NCBI RefSeq assembly: GCF_000372725.1
Contig: NW_005198965.1
Span: forward strand, 450,993 to 514,992
Origin: Emiliania huxleyi CCMP1516
Lineage: Eukaryota; Haptophyta; Isochrysidales; Noelaerhabdaceae
Direction of reading: 5' to 3'
DNA: 64,000 bases
The notes below the pieces were generated by a model, which saw only the letters and a list, made by a program, of their open reading frames with translations, did no database searches and was not told the origin of the DNA. This document shows, one piece after another, positions 54,620 to 64,000 of the stretch; within the stretch, counting starts at the first letter, position 1, and every line of letters starts with the position of its first letter. A program made the translations under genes and the position numbers.

Positions 54620-54859
54620 CGTTCGGCGCCGACGAGGGTCCTTGGCCACGGAGAGAACCCGCCGTCGTGCCTTTATCTTCTCTTGCCGTACCCGTAGGCG
54701 GACTATAGGGTTTGCGTTGAGCTAATCCAACACTAGGAGGGCCAATGAAAAAAGAAACTCGGTTTAGGTAACGTTGGTTGGGCCTCATTGCCGAGCTCAC
54801 AGATCGCAGCCCCATCCAGCTTTTGCCCTCGTTCTCTGCCCCGCTGCGAGTCTCGCTCG
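54620..54859. promoter_or_regulatory. Divergent intergenic region
   Basis: 240 bp between the glycosyltransferase (-) and PAS-HSF (+) starts. It is relatively AT-rich around 54700-54780. Shared promoter inferred from layout only. Confidence 0.45.
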
Positions 54860-57793
54860 ATGAAGCTGGAGCCGCTGCTCCCTCCGTCGACCCTTGAGGA
54901 GGCCCTCCAACCGTGCGACAACGCTGCGTCCATCATCACTTCGGCGGCGGCGCCGTTTGTCGTTGTGCACGTCAACGACTTTTTCTGCAAGGCGTCCGGG
55001 CTGGAGGCCGAGGACGCGCTCGGCAAGGACTGCTCGGCGGTGCCGGGGCGCGGCACATGCCGCGGCACCCTCGCCATGCTCCGCCAGGCGCTGCAGCTCG
55101 GCCGTGCCCACTTTTCGGTCGGCCTGCTCAACTACACGCAACGAGGCAGGCCATTCATGTCGACGCTGCGCGTGGTGCCGCTGCTCGGCGAGGGCGGAGA
55201 CCCGGCGCACTTTCTCGCGACTGTCACCTCCCACTTCCTCAACGGCGGCGGCCCCGTCCCGCCCTCAGTCCAGCTCCATGCCGAGCCGGTGCGGCCAGCA
55301 CCCTCCCGCGCCTCCCGCCGCCTCGCCGCCGCCCAGCCCCGCCTCGCCCTACATCCGCCCGCCTCCTCCGTTTTTTGGGCCGCATGGCTGCGCGTCTCCT
55401 CTGCGGCGGCTGCCTTGCGCTCCTGTAAACACCTCCGCCTTCCCAAGCCCGGCTCGCCCCCACCGCCCCCCTCGCCGGCCGTCACTTTTGCCTGGCCCGC
55501 CCCCGTCACCCGACTCCGTTCTGCTCCAGGCGCCGACTGCCGCGCTAAACAGCCTCGCCGCGCCAGCCGTGGCGGCGATGCAGGTGCAGGAGCAGGCGGC
55601 GCGCGCCATCTCGGCCGCCGGGCTGGCAGAGCGAGCTAACGACGGCGCGCGCTCTATTCCCGCCGCCGCCCCTGCGCGCTCCCCCCCCCTCCCCTCCCTT
55701 CTACCTCCCCGCGGCTCCGTCCTCCCCGGCACTTCGACCTCTGAGCCCGCTTCTCCTCCGCGGGCAGGCTCCTCCGCCACCTCCTCCACCGCCTACCCAA
55801 ACAGCGACGACGGCTCCTCGCCTGGAACAGACATCCTCTCCCTCGACGGGAGCAGCAGCGGCGGCGGCGGCAGCGCCGCTGGCAGCGTCAACGGCAGCAG
55901 CAGCAGCGGCGGCGGCAGCAGCAGCGGCAGCGGCAACAGTGGCGGCTCCGGCGGGCGTGTCCCCCCCTTTCTGACCAAGCTGTCCGAGATCCTGACGTAT
56001 GAGCCGCGGGAGCTGGTGAGCTGCCCCCCCGACAGAGGAGAGACAGTCACGGCCCCCCCTCTTCCCCCCCCCCCCCACCTCTCTCCCCCCCTCTCCCCCC
56101 TCTCCCCAGCGGCACCGAGCGCGCGCCTGCACCCGATCTCAGGCGAGCCTGGACGCGGGCGGCTCCTCCTTCCTCATCCACGACGCCGCCCGCTTCGCCC
56201 GCGAAGTGCTCCCTCGCTACTTCAAGCACAACAAGCTCGGCTCGTTTTCGCAGCAGCTGCACACCTACGGCTTCCGGCGAAAGCAAGGGCACGCGGACAA
56301 CACGCTCGCCTTCACGCACGAGCTGTACGCGGGCGACCCCTCCCCCGCCGCATTCCTCGAGTGGATCCGAAAGGGCGGCGCGCACGCCCTGGCCAAGCGA
56401 GACAAGGCGCCGCCTTACCCCGCGGCTGCGGCGGCGGCGGCTCCGGTGGCAAACGCGCCGCCCGCGCTGCTGCAAGGGCTGGCGGCGCTGCAGGAGGGGA
56501 CGCGCAAGCTGGCGCTGAGCTTCCAGCAGGCCAAGAGCGCCGAGACGCTCCAGCTGCGCGCCGTCCTCGTCGAGCTCGTGCGGCGCGGCTGCATCACAAA
56601 CGAGCAGGCGCCGCCCCTTTCCCCCCCCTTTCCCCACCCCCCCCCCCACCACCCTCCCCCGCCCTCCCCCGCCCTCCCCAGCCCTCTTCAACCCCCCCCC
56701 CCCCCCTCCCCCTTGCAGGCCTGCCGCGTCGGCACCATCCACCCGCACGGCGGCGGAGGCACAGACGGCGGCGCCGCCCCCTCGCCGCCCATCCCGGACG
56801 TGCTCTCCACGCCGTCCACCACCGCCGCCGTCGGGGGGCGCTTCGGCGGCTGGGGCGGCGTGCTGGGCGGGTTGCCCCTCAAGGCGAGCCGCAGCCTCTC
56901 CGCCGACGGCTTGCTCGCCCAGCTCGACGCGCTCGAGACGGGGCTGCCGCCTCTCTCTGCAGAGGGCGGAGGCGGCGGCGGCGGCCCCCCTGATCTGCCG
57001 ATGCGGGAGGCGGTGTCGCTGAGCGGGCTGCGGATGGAGAAGGCGCGCGCCTCGCGAGCCGCGGGGGGCGGGCCGCCAAGGGGCCCCTCCTCCCACCCCC
57101 GCGTGCCACCCCCTCCTTCCACCCCTCCTTGCACCCCTGTGCCCTCGCAGGCCCCGTCGGACCTTAAGGGCGACGAGGCGCTCGAGCTGTTTGCAGACGT
57201 CTCCGCAAAGTCGCCTCACCTGGGCGGCCTCGCGGGCCTGTCCTCGCTCGTCCCGCCCTTTGGCGAGGACGCTGGCGGCGCGAGCGCCGGCGGCCAGCTG
57301 CCGGGCATCTCCTCCATGCTGCCGCCCGCCGCGCGCCACCCGCAGCCGTACCCGGTCTGCTCGCCGTCGTGCCATGCACCGCTCACCGCCGCCGCCGCAA
57401 GCTGCCTCTCGCCCCTCTCGCCGCTCGACCGGGCCGAGGCGCTCGCGCCGGAGCACCCCGCCGCCTTTTGGCGGGAGCGGCTTTCTGCGAGCGCCGACCC
57501 TGTCCAGCCGCGGATGGTGGCATCAGGCGAGCCCCTTCCCTCCCTCTCACCACCCCGACTCCCACCCGACCCAAACCCCGAGAACCCCCCTCCCCTACCC
57601 CTCCGCACGCCGCGTCCTCAGAGCCCCACGCCCCCAGCCCTGTCCCCCAGCCCTCGCCCCCGTCCCCCCCCGACCCGCAGGCCCCGCCGTCAAGTGCGAG
57701 CCGCCGCCCGACATCGACCGGCCCGCCAAGCGGCTCTGCACGCCTCCCCCAGAGCCGCCCGCCGCCGTCGCCGCCACCGTCGCGACCCTCTAG
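54860..57793 (+). CDS. PAS-domain heat-shock-factor-like transcription factor
   Basis: Five exons in phase (54860-55288, 55530-56015, 56110-56607, 56719-57526, 57681-57793) give 777 aa; another in-frame intron may lie near 57070-57150. Residues about 15-130 form a PAS domain ([49 protein letters not shown]). It lacks the NCRFLQ flavin Cys motif of LOV domains. A Ser/Gly-rich linker leads to an HSF-type DNA-binding domain: [18 protein letters not shown], then [20 protein letters not shown] and [15 protein letters not shown]. The canonical recognition helix SFVRQLNxYGF is changed to [11 protein letters not shown], so the DNA-contacting Arg is Gln here. A helical segment ([20 protein letters not shown]) may replace the oligomerisation region. 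It is probably a stress- or signal-responsive regulator. Haptophyte and diatom genomes carry many HSF genes, from memory. Confidence 0.75.
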
Positions 57794-58307
57794 CCTCTCA
57801 CTGCGCGCCGCCTCGAGCCGTGCCGGCGTGCTGCCATTTTTGTTCGCGAGTTCATGTCCCCATTTGGCCTTGGGCTGACCGCGTCTCCGCCAGCTGCGCG
57901 GCGCGCTGGCGGCTGTACGCGGCACCTCTTGGCGTCCCCTGCGTTGCTGCCTCTCGTACGTCCATGTGGAGATTGGCCCCGCACGTGTCCGTTGCTGCAC
58001 GTTGGCCCGGCACGGGGGGCGGTCGCGGATCCCCCACGTTCCACCCCTCGCGATCCGCCCGCCTTCCCCGGTCTCTGTCTTGTCGCTCATTTTGGTTCAT
58101 GAATGCATCCCTTGGTTGTGTGCTGAGGGAGTTGTCGATGATTGTATAGCCCTAGTTTATGTTAGAAGTGCCGGATGCCCGCCAGATTCACCGCGCCACG
58201 AGACCTCGCGATACGCAGTTAGCATGATCCCTGCAACGATGGAGCACGCGGATTGCACTGTGACGGCTGTTCGTACTCGGGCTGTTCGTACTCTCTCCTT
58301 GTCGTGC

Positions 58308-59513
58308 ATGGCGTCGAGCATAAACTCCGAGCTCGCCCAGAGCGCAGACCTCTCGAAGGTAAACGGTGGTGACGCGCCCCTCCACCGCGCTGTGAGAGCG
58401 GCATGCGGAGAGCACGAGCCGTCGTTTGACGTGGACGGCGACAACGCAAGCCTTGCGGCCTGCCTCGACGCGGCCCTGGCCCGCTTCTCCGCGGCCGCGC
58501 TCGCAGCGGCTTTTCGCCTTCACAACCTGAAGGACGGCCAGACCCCGCTCCACCTCGCCGCCGCGAGAGGCAGCTTTCCCGTCTGCGAGGTGCTCCTGCA
58601 GCACGGCGCCCCGATTGACTCGTACACGCTCCGGCGCGCGGCCCTCCCCCACTTTTACGGCTGCACGCACAACTGTGGCTACTGGGTGGTGCGTGGCAGG
58701 GCGGGGCAACTCGAGCCTCTCAACAAGGCAACTGACCAGACCTGCCTGCATCTCGCCATCGACTATCTGGCCGAGGAGCAGAGCGAGACACAGCGCGTCG
58801 ACGACACCGCCCTCGTGCGGCTGCTGATCGACCGCGGCGCCGACGTCGGCGCGCTTGACAGCCGAAGGCGCACTCCGCTCGAGAAGGCAGTCTGTGGAGG
58901 CTTGCACGCGGTGGCGGAGCTGCTCGCAGAGGCGGCGGGGCGAGGCACGTGGCAGAGCGGCTCAGCGCTGCATCTGGCGATCGGCCGCAGGGACGGCCGG
59001 ATGGTCGAGATGCTGCTGCGGCTGGGCGCCCGCACCGACCTCCTCGGCAGCCACGGCTGGACGCCGCTCGGCCTTGCCGCCCGGTCCGGGGCCGCAGACG
59101 TGACCAAGGCGCTCCTCGTGGCTCGGGCAGACGTGCACGCCACCTCGGCGAACGGCAAGACGGCTCTGGAGATCGCAACCATCAACAGAGGCAAGCCGAG
59201 CAGCCGGCCCGTGCTCGAGGCTATCCAGACCGAGGTGGCCGCCTCCGTGCTCGAGATTGCGTTTCGGCGCCAGCCGCGCGACCCGTTCGCAGCGGTCAGA
59301 GGCGCCCCGCTGCAAGCTGTGCCCCACCTGCCGCGCCTCGCCCCCGCACCAGGCCCGCTGCTGCCACCCGTGGCGGCACTGCCCCCCTCGCCCCTCTGTG
59401 CAAGCAAGCGCCGGCCAAGCGGGGGCTCCTCGCTGCTCGTGCCCCCCGTCGCTCGGGCGGGCACCTCCCGCCCAATCCTGGAGGGGATGGAAGGGTCTGC
59501 AGCCGGGAACTGA
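58308..59513 (+). CDS. Ankyrin-repeat protein
   Basis: Single open frame. The ATG at 58308 (MASSINSELAQ) is preferred; upstream in-frame Met codons near 58224 precede a less protein-like stretch. It carries five or six ankyrin repeats: KDGQTPLHLAAARGSFPVCE, DQTCLHLAIDYLAEE, RRTPLEKAVCGGLHAVAELL, SALHLAIGRRDGRMVEMLL, GWTPLGLAARSGAADVTKALL and GKTALEIATINRG. A degenerate insert, GCTHNCGYWVVRGR, separates the first two. The last 110 residues are Pro/Ala-rich without recognised motifs and may contain an unspliced intron. Ankyrin repeats bind other proteins; partners are unknown. Confidence 0.8.
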   Translation: MASSINSELAQSADLSKVNGGDAPLHRAVRAACGEHEPSFDVDGDNASLAACLDAALARFSAAALAAAFRLHNLKDGQTPLHLAAARGSFPVCEVLLQHGAPIDSYTLRRAALPHFYGCTHNCGYWVVRGRAGQLEPLNKATDQTCLHLAIDYLAEEQSETQRVDDTALVRLLIDRGADVGALDSRRRTPLEKAVCGGLHAVAELLAEAAGRGTWQSGSALHLAIGRRDGRMVEMLLRLGARTDLLGSHGWTPLGLAARSGAADVTKALLVARADVHATSANGKTALEIATINRGKPSSRPVLEAIQTEVAASVLEIAFRRQPRDPFAAVRGAPLQAVPHLPRLAPAPGPLLPPVAALPPSPLCASKRRPSGGSSLLVPPVARAGTSRPILEGMEGSAAGN

Positions 59514-59709
59514 ATTTGAGCTGCGGGGCCAACCCTCGCTGCTCGGCCAAACGCCTGTCGCCTTCTCTCCAACCCTTTGCAGCTGCGAGCTCTGTCTAGT
59601 TCCGGAGAGTGGCGCGGTGTGCCGTGTGTCTGAGGCGCGACCGCGTTTTGTTGTGTGTGTGGTGCATTTCGCGTTGCGCCGTTGGTCTTCGGCGCAAAAC
59701 GAGAGAGAC
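59514..59709. other. Short intergenic region
   Basis: 3' flank of the ankyrin gene and 5' flank of the Pro-rich gene; nothing recognised. Confidence 0.4.
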
Positions 59710-61122
59710 ATGAAGCCTCCCTCTCCACCCCCCTCGATGCCGCCGCCCGCATTTCCGCCTTCACCACCCTCCCGCCCTCTCCCCCATCGCCACCTTCGCC
59801 CCCCCTCTCCCCCGTCGCTGCCGCCGTTACCACCACCGCCACCTCCTCCGGGTGCCTCCGCCCTCGGCCTCGCCACCCCCACCTGCACCATCGCCTCCAC
59901 CACCATCGCCACCATCACCCCCGCCGTCGCCTCCTCAACCACCGTCACCTCCGTCGCCACCATTCCTGCCCCCTCCTCCGTCGTATCCACCTCCTGCCTC
60001 GCCGCCGCCACCCCCGCTGCCTTCGTCGCCCCCATTGTCTCCCTCTCCACCCAGCACGCCGGTCGCCGCCCTTGCCGCCGCCACCGTCACCGCCGCCGAG
60101 CTCGCCGTCGCCGCCCTCGCCACCACCGCCCTCGCCCCCGCCACCGTCGCCGCCGCCTTCACCACCGCCACCTAGCCCGCCACCCTCCCCGCCACCGCCT
60201 TCGCCCCCTCCCCCGTCGCCGCCGCCTTCTCCACCGGCACCTTCTCCACCACCGCCCGCTCCACCGCCGCCGTCGCCACCGCCGCCGTCGCCGCCGCCAC
60301 CCTCGCCACCGCCGGCATCACCACCGCCGCCACCTGCCCCGCCGCCACCCGCTTTCCCACCTCCACCCTCTCTACCGCCCCGGCCGCCGGAGACGCCTCC
60401 TTATTCGCCGCCTTCTCCGGCCCCCACCAACGCAGCCTCTCGGCGACGGGGCTCCACCAAATGCACCGCAGCCAAAAGCCCCCCTCCCGCTTCCTCCACC
60501 TTCGCCGCCTTCGGTGCCACTCACCCTTTCGACCGCCTATCACAACTTGCTCGTGCCACAGCTGCAAGAGCTAGAGGTGGACCGCCAGGCCATGTGTGCA
60601 GCGGCGGATCACTTGAGGACAGTCCTTGATACGGTGATCGAGGAGGCGGACAGTGTGTGGCAGCTATCTGCCGCTGCAAATAGCCACGGTGCTCCCACAT
60701 GGACGCAGCGCTCGTGGAGCTCGAGGCGTCGCTGAAGCAGGCAGTGGATGGTCCTCTGCCTACTGCTGGGGCTGCAAGCCGTGCTCGTCTTGCTTGACGC
60801 TGTCCACGCCGTTCACTTGGCTAACCTCTCGCGAGGTCTTAGCAGAAGAACCGCCCGTCCAATATACTGGGAGCAGAGAAAGAGGCAGCGGCACGGTGGC
60901 GCCGACGGTGGCTTGGAGTTTGGCAAGGAGCAGACGGACAATGGGGCAAAGGAGCCCCGGCGCGACGGCTCGAGCACGACGAGGGACGCCGCCGTGACGG
61001 ACGGCGAGGGCGGAAGCGGCGCCAAGGCGAGCGCGATCAGGAAGCTAGGGCGGAGAAGCAAGTCTGGCTCGGAGGGGAATAGCGTCTCTCCCTCCGCTCA
61101 AGCGCGCTCGAGGCTCGACTAA
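59710..61122 (+). CDS. Pherophorin/extensin-like Pro-rich membrane protein, frame broken
   Basis: Starts at an ATG (MKPPSPPPSMPPPAFPPSPP). The Pro-rich coding continues in at least three successive frames (to about 59830, about 59850-60070, about 60060-60420) and then as LTLSTAYHNLLVPQLQELE in the first frame to 60735. A further open frame to 61122 begins MVLCLLLGLQAVLVLLDAVH, a membrane helix, and ends in a Lys/Ser-rich tail. The switches in (CCG)n DNA could be small introns, frameshifts of a decaying gene or sequence errors. If intact it would be a hydroxyproline-rich wall or surface protein with one membrane anchor. Exon limits are not reliable. Confidence 0.4.
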
Positions 61123-62213
61123 GCGATCGGCCCCGGCCGTTGCTCCGGATTTCCGGGAGAGCCTGTTCCTCGACGAGAGCCGTTTCCAGGCAGGCTCGGA
61201 GGCAGGCGTGGGCAGCAGTGAGGCATGGAATTCACAGGCAGCCTTCAGTCGAGTGGCGGGAATGCAGCAAGTCATCAGCTACGATGAGGCCCTGCTGAGA
61301 CGGCCGGTCCGCAGAGTGACACAGCCATGAAGATCCGTGGCAACCTCCAGTGGTGCCGCCAACGCCGCCCCCGCCGCAGCGTTCGCCACCTGTGCAGCCA
61401 TCGCCATCGAGGGAGCCAGTCAACCCCCTTGCGCCTCGACACCAACCCCAAACGTCGCAACACCTTCATCGCGCCGCGTGGAGAGGCTTGAGCAGATGCA
61501 ACAGCAGTTGCAGCGACAACTCCAGGTTGAGTCGCAGCCACCGAGCGAGAAACCTGACGAGGGCCGGAAGGACACTCGCGCCGGCGCTAGGCGGGGAGCG
61601 GTGGCAGGCCTCGGGCTCAGCTGAGCTTCCGCAACAATCGGGACAATCTAGTACTGAAGTACAGTGTGGGTACCACGTATACATCTTGTACTGAGTTTAG
61701 TTAGCGTTGCTGCGACTGCTGCGAGTTCACTGTTTCGCATGAGCAATGTCGGGACCCTAGCTACGGTGAGTGTCGTCATAGTAAACAGAGAAGAGAGAGA
61801 AATCAGGTTTTTACGAAGCTTGTTCGCGGACGCGCTCGCCATGTCCGGAGGCGTTGCTTCGCTCGTCGTGGCCGATCCACGAACACAAAGAAACCACCGT
61901 GCCGCACGCCAAGCCGCGCGCTCAATGAAAGTGGAAAGGAGCGAATGAAACGCACACCCCACACGCGCGACCCCCCCCCCAGGTCCGGTCCCCCAACACC
62001 CTCTCACTGGACACACACACTCACCCCGAGAGAGAGAGAACGTACACCCCCGAATGAACTCTCTCTCTCTCTCTCACTCTCTCCGCGCACATGCTGATGT
62101 GCTTGCTATGCATGCTATGCATGCTATGCATGCTATGCATGCTATGCATGGTGGCAAGTGGGCATCCCGGTGAGCCGGCCGTGGCCCCTCCGGGCGCGCG
62201 CTCGGCCGCGCGT
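61123..62213. repeat. Intergenic region with microsatellites and a 9-bp tandem repeat
   Basis: No gene is supported before the minus-strand stop at 62214. At 62104-62150 the unit TGCTATGCA is repeated about five times; each junction makes the palindrome ATGCAT. CT/GA runs lie at 62020-62035 and 62058-62080, and CA runs at about 62010. Confidence 0.75.
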
Positions 62214-64000
62214 CTACTTGCACGCCGGCGGCTGCGGCGGCGCCGGGCAGGAGGGCACCGGGCCGCAGACGTTGCCGTAGATCAGCGGCACGCCAAAGGG
62301 CTTGACCTGGACCGCGAGCAAGCCGTAGCCCGGGCCGCACTTGATGTACCCCAGCCAGGGCTCGAAGGCCATGTTGAGCCCGTTGAGCAGGTCGAACACG
62401 AAGCAGAGGCCCATCCTCTTGGCCGTCCCGGGGCAGCAGATGTCGTGCTTCGGGCAGAGGATCCCCTTGAGCAGGCAGATGACGTCGTGGAAGATGGCCG
62501 ACACGAGGCAGTTGACGCCGCCGAGCGTGCAGTACACAAACACGGCCACGTCCTCCAGGACCACGCACAGCTCGTGCAGCACCGAGCCGAGCACGTCGCG
62601 GACGAGCGCCGTGACGTCGCCGAGGATGGTGCAGACCAACCACTCGACATTCTTGAGCAGGCAGCAGGTGAAGTCGAAGATGCCGTGCAGCAGCGCCGCG
62701 ATCTTGCAGAAGAGGCCGCGCAGGTCCACCAGGTCCCTCACCTCGCAGAGGATGGTGCCGACAAGCGCCGCGATCTTCTCGCCGATCGACGCCAGGTTGA
62801 GCTTCTGCAGGAAGCAGACGACGCCCGCGAGCACGTCCTGAACGAGCCGGCCGACGTTGGCGAGGATGCACTGCACGATCTTGAGCGTCTTGCCGACGAG
62901 GCCGCCGACGCCGCACAGCAGCGCCTTGACGGCGCAGAAGACCTCCTTCACCGTGCAGCCCACCTCCTTGGCGATGAACTCGAGGAAGCACCGGATCGGC
63001 TTCAGAATCTTCGCCACGGCGCAGCCGATCGCCTCGAGAAGCAGCTTGACCTGATCGAGCTCGTCCTGGACGACGCAGGCGACGCCCGAGAGGATGTCGC
63101 TGACGATGCCGTCGATGCCCGGCAGCAGCGCGCAGATCGCGGGGAAGATCTTGTTGACCTGCCCGAGGATCCAAGACACGCCGTGCAGGATGGCGCCCAC
63201 CAGCTTGGAGACCTCGGTGAAGAGCCAGCAGAGGAAGGTGTCGATGCTGCCCAGCAGCTCCTCCACGAAGCAGCCGACCTTTTCCAGCAGGCCGTGCACG
63301 TAGCACAGCGCGTCGCCCACCACCTCCTTGACGAGCTCGAGCGTGTTGTGCACCACCTTGCCCGTCTTGCAGAGGACGCCGTTGACGAGCTCGCCGCTCT
63401 CGGTGAGAATCTCCCGGACGAGGCAGCCGACGCCCGCGAGCAGGAACTTGGTGAAGCAGAGCACCTCGCCCACGAGGCCCCAGATCCCGCGGAAGAGCTT
63501 GCGCAGGTCGACCAGGTTGGCGACGCTGCAGAGGATGGTGGAGAGGAGCTTCTCGATGCTGCAGAAGAGCCCCGCCGGCAGCACCTTCTTGAGGAGGCAG
63601 ACGACGGCCTTCTTGATCCCATCCAGCAGGCAGCCCACGTTGGCGAGGATGTAGCTCACAATCTTGCTCGTCTCGCACGCGACGCCGTTCAGGATCATCC
63701 GGACCGCCGCGAAGACGTCGGACAGCGTGCAGCCGACGGCCTTGGCAACCATCTCGAGGAAGCCCTTGAGCTCGGTGAAGAGATCGCAGAGGAAGTTGCC
63801 GGAGACCTCGTGCAGGCAGAGCTTGAGCGCGCCCTTGCTGTCTACGCCCTTGCGCTGGATGTGGCCGAAGAGGCACAGCGCGCTCTGCTCGATGGCCGGA
63901 AACACCTTGCCGATGGCGCAGCCAATCTTGTCGACGGCGCCGAGGCAGTGGTGCGGGCCGCCGAGGATGGAGCAGAGCAGCTGCTCGATGTCGAGCAGGA
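62214..64000 (-). CDS. Unrecognised Cys-rich amphipathic repeat protein (partial)
   Basis: An uninterrupted frame of about 595 codons enters at the right edge and ends at 62214; the start lies outside. I do not recognise a family. It is built of short amphipathic helices with Leu/Ile/Val every three to four residues, regular Cys and Gly-Cys breaks (VGCLV, CILANVG, LLCSI) and few charged surfaces. A block of about 100 residues occurs twice, from FLEMVAKAVGCTLSDVFAAV to NLVDLRKLF and from FLEFIAKEVGCTVKEVFCAV to DLVDLRGLF, about 260 residues apart. The C-terminus is different: CGPGYGLLAVQVKPFGVPL, then Pro and Cys. No clear membrane span, catalytic motif or intron is seen. The many Cys suggest a secreted, disulfide-linked or lipid-associated protein. 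Codon use fits its neighbours. Confidence 0.7.
   Translation of the reverse strand, partial: LLDIEQLLCSILGGPHHCLGAVDKIGCAIGKVFPAIEQSALCLFGHIQRKGVDSKGALKLCLHEVSGNFLCDLFTELKGFLEMVAKAVGCTLSDVFAAVRMILNGVACETSKIVSYILANVGCLLDGIKKAVVCLLKKVLPAGLFCSIEKLLSTILCSVANLVDLRKLFRGIWGLVGEVLCFTKFLLAGVGCLVREILTESGELVNGVLCKTGKVVHNTLELVKEVVGDALCYVHGLLEKVGCFVEELLGSIDTFLCWLFTEVSKLVGAILHGVSWILGQVNKIFPAICALLPGIDGIVSDILSGVACVVQDELDQVKLLLEAIGCAVAKILKPIRCFLEFIAKEVGCTVKEVFCAVKALLCGVGGLVGKTLKIVQCILANVGRLVQDVLAGVVCFLQKLNLASIGEKIAALVGTILCEVRDLVDLRGLFCKIAALLHGIFDFTCCLLKNVEWLVCTILGDVTALVRDVLGSVLHELCVVLEDVAVFVYCTLGGVNCLVSAIFHDVICLLKGILCPKHDICCPGTAKRMGLCFVFDLLNGLNMAFEPWLGYIKCGPGYGLLAVQVKPFGVPLIYGNVCGPVPSCPAPPQPPACK

Noticed and set aside
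1-64000. CRISPR arrays, rRNA, tRNA or bacterial operons
   Set aside because: No spaced repeats with unique spacers, no recognisable RNA genes; spliced eukaryotic genes throughout.

Overview
The window is nuclear DNA of a GC-rich, plastid-bearing unicellular alga. The signs are: ferredoxin and pfkB-kinase precursors with signal-peptide-like N-termini expected for a plastid of secondary origin, hydroxyproline-type SPPPP linkers, tightly packed genes on both strands, short (59-221 bp) introns and many microsatellites. A haptophyte is my best guess because of the GC level, pherophorin-like proteins and abundant GC-AG introns; a pelagophyte or another GC-rich alga is not excluded. There is no rRNA, tRNA, CRISPR or prokaryotic operon.

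Layout. 0-4 kb: a PIF/Harbinger transposase, then a 1.3 kb foldback-like repeat with minisatellites. 4-8.6 kb: divergent BBOX1/TMLHE-like dioxygenase (-) and pfkB kinase (+). 9.5-12.7 kb: an unknown gene, a glycosyltransferase-like fragment and a beta-helix protein. 13.2-17.5 kb: SH3-PDZ-PDZ-Ste20/MST kinase. 18-22.7 kb: kelch protein, plastid-type ferredoxin, lipocalin, SUI1-domain protein. 22.9-23.4 kb: 173-bp tandem repeat. 24.1-33.4 kb: giant fibronectin-III membrane protein. 33.8-39.4 kb: one large transmembrane adenylyl cyclase-like gene. 40-46.9 kb: SAP/2OG dioxygenase, metallophosphoesterase, RING-TPR-DnaJ protein, broken sulfotransferase. 47.3-51.2 kb: membrane protein with Cys/Pro-rich ectodomain and intracellular ADP-ribosyltransferase fold. 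52.4-61 kb: GT21-like glycosyltransferase, PAS-HSF transcription factor, ankyrin protein, Pro-rich membrane protein. 62.2-64 kb: an unrecognised Cys-rich amphipathic repeat protein running off the right edge.

Two themes connect the genes. First, splicing: of 48 introns I could place by frame and domain continuity, about 28 begin with GC, 18 with GT and 2 apparently with GA. Second, in at least ten of them, in six or more unrelated genes, the first 25-45 bases of the intron are a degenerate copy of the first bases of the downstream exon. That is the footprint expected if introns arose by tandem duplication across an AG|GC or AG|GT site. Several introns also carry short tandem repeats, and some share a core with introns of other genes.

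Functionally the window is rich in signalling and cell-surface genes (cyclase, kinase, FN3 receptor-like protein, ART membrane protein, PAS-HSF) next to plastid metabolism genes (ferredoxin, pfkB kinase). Nothing suggests that neighbours form a pathway; the head-to-head pairs (6149-6261, 19178-19356, 41463-41645, 54620-54859) probably share short bidirectional promoters. Exon coordinates come from reading by eye; where totals are given, the phases were checked and add up.
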